64,000 bases of DNA from JAWKRB01 sp041389885 (lineage in GTDB: Bacteria > Myxococcota_A > Polyangia > Polyangiales > Ga0077539). Shown here one piece after another: positions 56,654-64,000 of the stretch. Position numbers and translations under genes: made by a program. The notes under the pieces were generated by a model. It saw nothing but the letters and a program-made list of their open reading frames with translations. It did no database searches and was not told the DNA's origin. The DNA lies in the NCBI GenBank assembly GCA_041389885.1, contig JAWKRB010000013.1, positions 151,730 to 215,729 of the forward strand, read 5' to 3'. Numbering within the stretch: position 1 is the stretch's first letter; each line of letters opens with the position of its first letter.

Positions 56654-57579
56654 TCCGCATCGGGGTCAAGGGCGATGACCTCCGGGCGCGGATCGAAGCG
56701 GCGTCGCCGGGCTGGCTCGACGACGCGAAGGCCCGCACCCAGGCCGCGGTCGCAGCGGGCAAGGTCGGCGAGGGCGAAGGCACCTGGAGCAAGATCAAGG
56801 AGGTGTACATCGCGCTCCAACACCACAAGTGCGCGTACTGCGAGCAGCCCATGGCGAAGACGACCGAGGGGAGCGCAGACAAGGTCGCGGTGGACTACGA
56901 CGTCGAGCACTTTCGGCCGAAGAACCGCGTGACGCCGTGGCCCAACGCGGAGGTGTTGCGGAGGCGCCCCGCGCTGGACTACGCCAGTCTCGTGAAGGCA
57001 GGGCACGGGGCGGGGTACGTGCGCCTCGCGTTCGAGCCGACGAACTACGTGGTGTCGTGCAAGGTCTGCAATTCTTCGTACAAGGCCGATCGCTTCCCCA
57101 TCGCGGGCACGGCGAGCGAGACGCTGGTCGACCGGACCAGGCTCGACGCCAGGGAGCGACCGCTGCTGCTCTTTCCGATGGGCGACGACGGCGACGACCC
57201 CGCGGACTATCTGGGCTTCGTCGGGCCGGTGCCGCGGCACACCTCGGGCGAACAGCACGGCGTGCTGCGCGCGCGTACGGTCATCGACTTCTTCGAGCTC
57301 GACACCCGCGAGGACCTCTTCGGCGGACGGTGCTGGGTGATCGCGGGGCTCTTTCCCCACCTGGAGGCGCGCGTCCAGGGCAAGACCGCGGCCCGACGAA
57401 AGGTGTCGGGGGACTTCGTCGACGCCGCGGTGGGAGACGCCTCTCCGTACGCGGCCTGCGCGCGCGACTACGTCGCCCTCTACGACGCCGACCCCGCGGC
57501 CGCCGAGGAGATGTACCTGGCCGCGTCGGCGTACTGCGCGAAGAAGGACCCGTCGGTCTTCGCGGCGCTCACGCCGTAG
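56650..57579 (+). CDS. HNH endonuclease, probable PtuB-like subunit of a Septu defence pair
   Basis: 309 residues. The HNH/zinc core reads KCAYCEQPM (C61, C64), VDYDVEHFRPKNR (catalytic-type H87), and NYVVSCKVCNSSYKADRFP (C137, C140, N141), which matches the TIGR02646/PtuB style of nuclease. The C-terminal half (about 165-309) has FPMGDDGDDPADYLGF and FELDTREDLF and is not a known domain to me. It starts inside the stop codon of the ATPase gene. No reverse transcriptase or other effector is adjacent, which argues against a retron version. Confidence 0.8.
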   Translation: MIRIGVKGDDLRARIEAASPGWLDDAKARTQAAVAAGKVGEGEGTWSKIKEVYIALQHHKCAYCEQPMAKTTEGSADKVAVDYDVEHFRPKNRVTPWPNAEVLRRRPALDYASLVKAGHGAGYVRLAFEPTNYVVSCKVCNSSYKADRFPIAGTASETLVDRTRLDARERPLLLFPMGDDGDDPADYLGFVGPVPRHTSGEQHGVLRARTVIDFFELDTREDLFGGRCWVIAGLFPHLEARVQGKTAARRKVSGDFVDAAVGDASPYAACARDYVALYDADPAAAEEMYLAASAYCAKKDPSVFAALTP

Positions 57580-57646
57580 CGGGTCCTGCGCCTCGCGCGA
57601 CGACATCGGCGCGACCCGATCGCCGCGCGCGGGCGTCGCGCTCCCC

Positions 57647-59851
<2,205 letters not shown>

Positions 59852-59895
59852 CGCCGGGCGTTCTATCACGGAGGCTCAGGCGAGTTCGCCGCCGC

Positions 59896-60900
59896 TCAGC
59901 ACCACACCGAGCGCTCCTCGCCCGCGTCGCCCGAGGCCGCGCGGGCGAAGAGGGCGCCCCGCGTGAAGTGCGCGCCTACGCCCACGCCCACCGCGCTCAC
60001 CAGCAGCGCCAGGGCCACGGCGGCGTCGCCCAGACGGGCCTCGGAGGCCGCGAAGGGGGGGAGCGCGAAGAGGGCCACGCCCACCCCCGCCAGGAGCAGA
60101 CGGCGCCTGTGCTGCAGGGCCCATCGCCCCACCAGGAGCGCGACGCCCAGGGCGGGGAAGGCCGCGAGGGGCTCGCGGTCGATGAGGATGGCCCCGGCGA
60201 GGCTCATCGCGAGGCCGGCGCCGAGGGAGGTCCAGAAGCCGCCGTCGACCGGCGCGCGGCGCGGCGCGTGGTCGAGGGCGACGGTGATCGCGGTCAGGGC
60301 CGCGCCGGCCACCGCGAAGGCGATGAAGTCCCGACGATATCCGTGGAGCTGCATCGCATGGCGGGAGAGCTCGAGGGAGATCCCCACGAGCCCGAGGCCC
60401 AGCACCCCGAGGGCGGGGCCCACGCGCATGGCCCGCCACATCACGCCCCCGACGACCACGAGCGCCGCGAAGCCGAACCACATCATCCGGTTCGACGACG
60501 CGTAGGGCTCCGAGAAGCGCGCGACGGCGTGCACGAGCCCGAGCGCCTGGAGCGCGGCCCCGGCGAGGAGCACCGAGGCGGGCGCCTCGGCGGAGCGCAC
60601 CCTGCGGAGCGCGTAGCCCGCGGCGAAGAAGATGGCCGCGGCGAGGAGCGAGCGCGCGCCCTCTTCGGCCGGGGAGGTCCGGTAGGGGTGGTCGACGTTG
60701 GCGATGCTCACCCCCACGGTGACGAAGAGCGCCACGGCGGCCTGCACGAGGCCGAGCCACGAGGTGTCGGGGAGCCTCGCGTCGCCGCCCTCCTCGGTGC
60801 GCGCGAGGCCGAGGAGCGCCTCGGCCTGGGCCTGGCTGATCACCCCGCGCCGTACGGCTTCGAGGAGGTGTCTCTCGTGGAGGAGGGTGTTCATGCGCAT
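59896..60900 (-). CDS. DUF2157-like multi-pass membrane protein
   Basis: 334 residues from ATG 60900 or 60894. The first 35 residues (LHERHLLEAVRRGVISQAQAEALLGLA) are the soluble helical start typical of DUF2157 proteins. About ten hydrophobic helices follow, including LVQAAVALFVTVGVSIA, SLLAAAIFFAAGYALRR and AAVALALLVSAVGVGVGA. The tail is short and polar with a terminal Cys. Function unknown. It lies 44 bp upstream of ppk1 on the same strand, with a 127-bp gap separating it from cbs. Confidence 0.75.
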   Translation of the reverse strand: MRMNTLLHERHLLEAVRRGVISQAQAEALLGLARTEEGGDARLPDTSWLGLVQAAVALFVTVGVSIANVDHPYRTSPAEEGARSLLAAAIFFAAGYALRRVRSAEAPASVLLAGAALQALGLVHAVARFSEPYASSNRMMWFGFAALVVVGGVMWRAMRVGPALGVLGLGLVGISLELSRHAMQLHGYRRDFIAFAVAGAALTAITVALDHAPRRAPVDGGFWTSLGAGLAMSLAGAILIDREPLAAFPALGVALLVGRWALQHRRRLLLAGVGVALFALPPFAASEARLGDAAVALALLVSAVGVGVGAHFTRGALFARAASGDAGEERSVWC

Positions 60901-61027
60901 GGGGGTCGTCGCTCCTTCTGGGTCCCTGTGCGACCACGGAGGCCGCGGGAGGTTCCGCGTCGGGGGTAATACGCGCCGGGGAGGGCAGAGCTTACGCCCG
61001 GGGAGCGACGGCGGGGAGGGGCGGCGC

Positions 61028-62395
<1,368 letters not shown>

Positions 62396-62570
62396 GGGGA
62401 CGAACCAGGTCCTTTCCAGCGCCGCGTCGCTCGCGGCGAGGGCGGGAACATACTCAAGAAGCCCGTCCGTGCGAACCGCGGGCGGCGCCGCGCGACAGGC
62501 GCACCTCGGGATTGACGCCCCCGGAGATTTCCGTTCCTCTCATCGCCCGATGGCCCACACGACCCGCGGG

Positions 62571-62933
62571 ATGTTGACCATCCGCGACGAACAGATGCTT
62601 TTGCTCCAGCGAGACGCGCGGCGTCGCGCGATGCTGCGACTGCGGGACCACCTCCACCTCGCGTGCCCCGCACGCGCCGCCGCGATGCCCCAGGCGCAGC
62701 TCCTGCGCGAGGTCGAAGAGGGTGTCGCGCAGGCCGCGCGCTACGGCTTCGAGGCCGAGTCCGACCTCCGGGTCTTTCTCGAGTGCCGCCTGGAGCTCGG
62801 CGTCGACTTCGACACCCGCCCAGACTGCGCGTGGGCGGGGGAGATCCTCCGCGACGACACCCTCTTCGCCCGCGACAAGGCCGACCTCCTCGCCGACCGG
62901 CACATGCTCCTCGACCCCGCGGGTGAGCCGTGA
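62571..62933 (+). CDS. Small hypothetical protein (edge gene pair)
   Basis: 120 residues from ATG 62571 (MLTIRDEQMLLLQRDARRR); ATG 62550 adds seven residues. All-helical and soluble, with LLREVEEGVAQAARYGFEAESDLRVFLECRLELGVDFDTRP as its most distinctive part. It resembles small proteins I associate with effector or type VI secretion neighbourhoods, but I cannot name the family with certainty. It overlaps the next gene by GTGA, so they act together. Confidence 0.7.
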   Translation: MLTIRDEQMLLLQRDARRRAMLRLRDHLHLACPARAAAMPQAQLLREVEEGVAQAARYGFEAESDLRVFLECRLELGVDFDTRPDCAWAGEILRDDTLFARDKADLLADRHMLLDPAGEP

Positions 62934-64000
62934 GCCGTCGCATCGTGACCCCGGTCGACGACCTCGCCTTTCAGCGCGCGCGGGTGGCCTACATCAACCG
63001 CTACCCCAACCCCCAGCCGCAGCCGGGCAGCCGCGAGCACCGGCGCCGGCGCGAGGCCTGGCTCGACCTCTACGCCCACGAGGGCGGCACGGTCGACGAC
63101 GGCGCGGGCTTTCAGGCCAAGGTCCCCGATGACGCCGTCGAGCCCTGCCCGCTCAAGAACGCGATCGCGAGCGTCGCGTTTCTCTCGGGCAGCACCGAGC
63201 TCAACGCCAACGCGGTGCAGCGGGTGAACCTCCCTCAGGAGCGCAAGTTCGTCGACGGCGTGCGGGTCACCCACCGCGACCGCCTCGGTCACGCGCTGCG
63301 GGCGCAGGTCACGTTCCGCCGCAAGAAGAAAGAAGACTTCAAGGTCGCGCTGCTCGCGCACAGCGCCAACCCGGTGTACGCCGGCCCCGAGCAGACGCAC
63401 TCCGCGGCGTTCGCGCGCGCGGCGCTCACCCCGGCCGCGCCCGAGCACGTTCAGGGGGCCTTCGACCACTACGTCGGCGCGATCTTCACCGGGCGCACCG
63501 GGAGCAACGGCAAGGCCGTCATCGAGGGGCACTTCGCGCTCCCGCCCTCGGGCGGCGCGAAGTACAAGCTCGTCGCCTGGGACGTGAACGGCAACGTGGT
63601 GTTCTCGGGGCCGGAGATCGAGACGAAGCGCACGCTCTTCTTCGCGACCTTTCTGGCCAACGACCCGGCCAACGCGCGGGTCGACCAGGTGTGGTTTCGC
63701 ACGCAGCTCGTGGCGACCTTCGCGCCTCACGGCATCGAGCTCGTTCACGTCGGTGCCGAGGCCCTGCCCAACATCGTCTACCACGACATCACCAACATTG
63801 CCGCGCTGGGCAACGCCGTCCAGAACGTCGCCGCCGCCCGCCGCAGCGCGCTCGGATGCCGCTACAACGAGCTCGCCCCGTACCTCCTCAAGTTCGCGTT
63901 CGTCGACCACCTCGCCGGGGCGATGAGCGGCGCGTTTCAGCCCGTGCGGCTCGCCGCCGTGAACCCGGGCGACGTCGTGCAGGCGCCGCTCTACCGACAC
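62930..64000 (+). CDS. Unknown protein, N-terminal part (runs off right edge)
   Basis: Reading from GTG 62930 gives 357 codons with no stop to the window end. It overlaps the previous stop codon by GTGA. The start is VSRRIVTPVDDLAFQRARVA, a polar region with RREAWLDLYAHEGG. Beta-rich parts follow: NAIASVAFLSGSTELNANAV, AQVTFRRKKKEDFKVALLAH, FTGRTGSNGKAVIEGHFALP, KYKLVAWDVNGNVVFSGPEI, then a helical region FFATFLANDPANARVDQVWF and LLKFAFVDHLAGAMSGAF. No signal peptide. I do not recognise the family; together with its small partner it may be a polymorphic effector module. The right-hand part is missing. Confidence 0.72.
   Translation, partial: MSRRIVTPVDDLAFQRARVAYINRYPNPQPQPGSREHRRRREAWLDLYAHEGGTVDDGAGFQAKVPDDAVEPCPLKNAIASVAFLSGSTELNANAVQRVNLPQERKFVDGVRVTHRDRLGHALRAQVTFRRKKKEDFKVALLAHSANPVYAGPEQTHSAAFARAALTPAAPEHVQGAFDHYVGAIFTGRTGSNGKAVIEGHFALPPSGGAKYKLVAWDVNGNVVFSGPEIETKRTLFFATFLANDPANARVDQVWFRTQLVATFAPHGIELVHVGAEALPNIVYHDITNIAALGNAVQNVAAARRSALGCRYNELAPYLLKFAFVDHLAGAMSGAFQPVRLAAVNPGDVVQAPLYRH

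Noticed and set aside
55234..57646. Retron form of the Septu-like locus
   Set aside because: No reverse transcriptase gene and no msr/msd-type structured region is present next to the pair.

Overview
The window is very GC-rich DNA (roughly 70% by eye) with dense, overlapping genes, many GTG starts and codon use that leaves long false reading frames on the opposite strands. Several features point to a member of the Myxococcota: large Cys-rich repeat lipoproteins, FG-GAP and BNR lipoproteins, long hybrid kinases, a bactofilin gene inside a split ATP synthase cluster, and a Smr protein. This assignment is an inference from gene content; no rRNA or other phylogenetic marker is present, and I found no tRNA, rRNA or CRISPR array.

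Layout. (1) 1-6416, minus strand: a heavy-metal RND efflux operon (outer membrane factor, adaptor, pump) followed by its OmpR-type regulator and the start of a sensor kinase that runs off the left edge. (2) 6466-9282: a deoxynucleoside kinase, divergent from an FG-GAP/ASPIC lipoprotein. (3) 9331-15294, minus: a 1571-residue hybrid sensor kinase ending in an HPt domain, followed by a REC-EAL c-di-GMP phosphodiesterase, a plausible phosphorelay. (4) 15392-20847, minus: a second RND metal-efflux operon. Divergent from it is a two-component pair (20958-23798) made of a membrane histidine kinase broken by a frameshift and an NtrC-type regulator. (5) 23796-23977: a 182-bp hairpin element flanked by AGGC. 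(6) 24189-27057, minus: a hypothetical protein, an ECF sigma factor and a WYL regulator.

(7) 27271-36325, plus: F1Fo ATP synthase genes in two blocks. The first is atpZ-like, atpI-like, atpB, atpE; the second is b', b, delta, alpha, gamma. Between them lie a GT2 glycosyltransferase, a bactofilin, a membrane protein and a SRPBCC lipid-binding-type protein. Both blocks are preceded by nearly the same promoter-like sequence. Beta and epsilon genes are absent from the window. (8) 36437-42622: an LRR protein, a 438-bp inverted repeat with about 170-bp arms, a GIY-YIG/DUF4357 protein, an alpha/beta hydrolase, a SWIM zinc-finger protein and a Smr protein. (9) 42642-55233: a surface-protein region with two Cys-rich lipoproteins, leucyl aminopeptidase, a seven Asp-box lipoprotein, a lipase-like lipoprotein, a lipoprotein ending in an S74-type autochaperone domain, and a porin. 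(10) 55334-57579: an overlapping AAA ATPase/HNH nuclease pair that looks like a Septu-type defence module. (11) 57647-62395, minus: polyphosphate kinase, a DUF2157-like membrane protein and cystathionine beta-synthase. (12) 62571-64000, plus: a small protein and the start of a larger unknown protein running off the right edge.

The observations most worth following are the large inverted repeat at 37.7-38.2 kb, the MITE-like hairpin at 23.8 kb, the ATPase/HNH pair at 55.3 kb, and the unusual ATP synthase (twin promoters, an insertion in alpha, signal-peptide-like leaders on subunits c and b).
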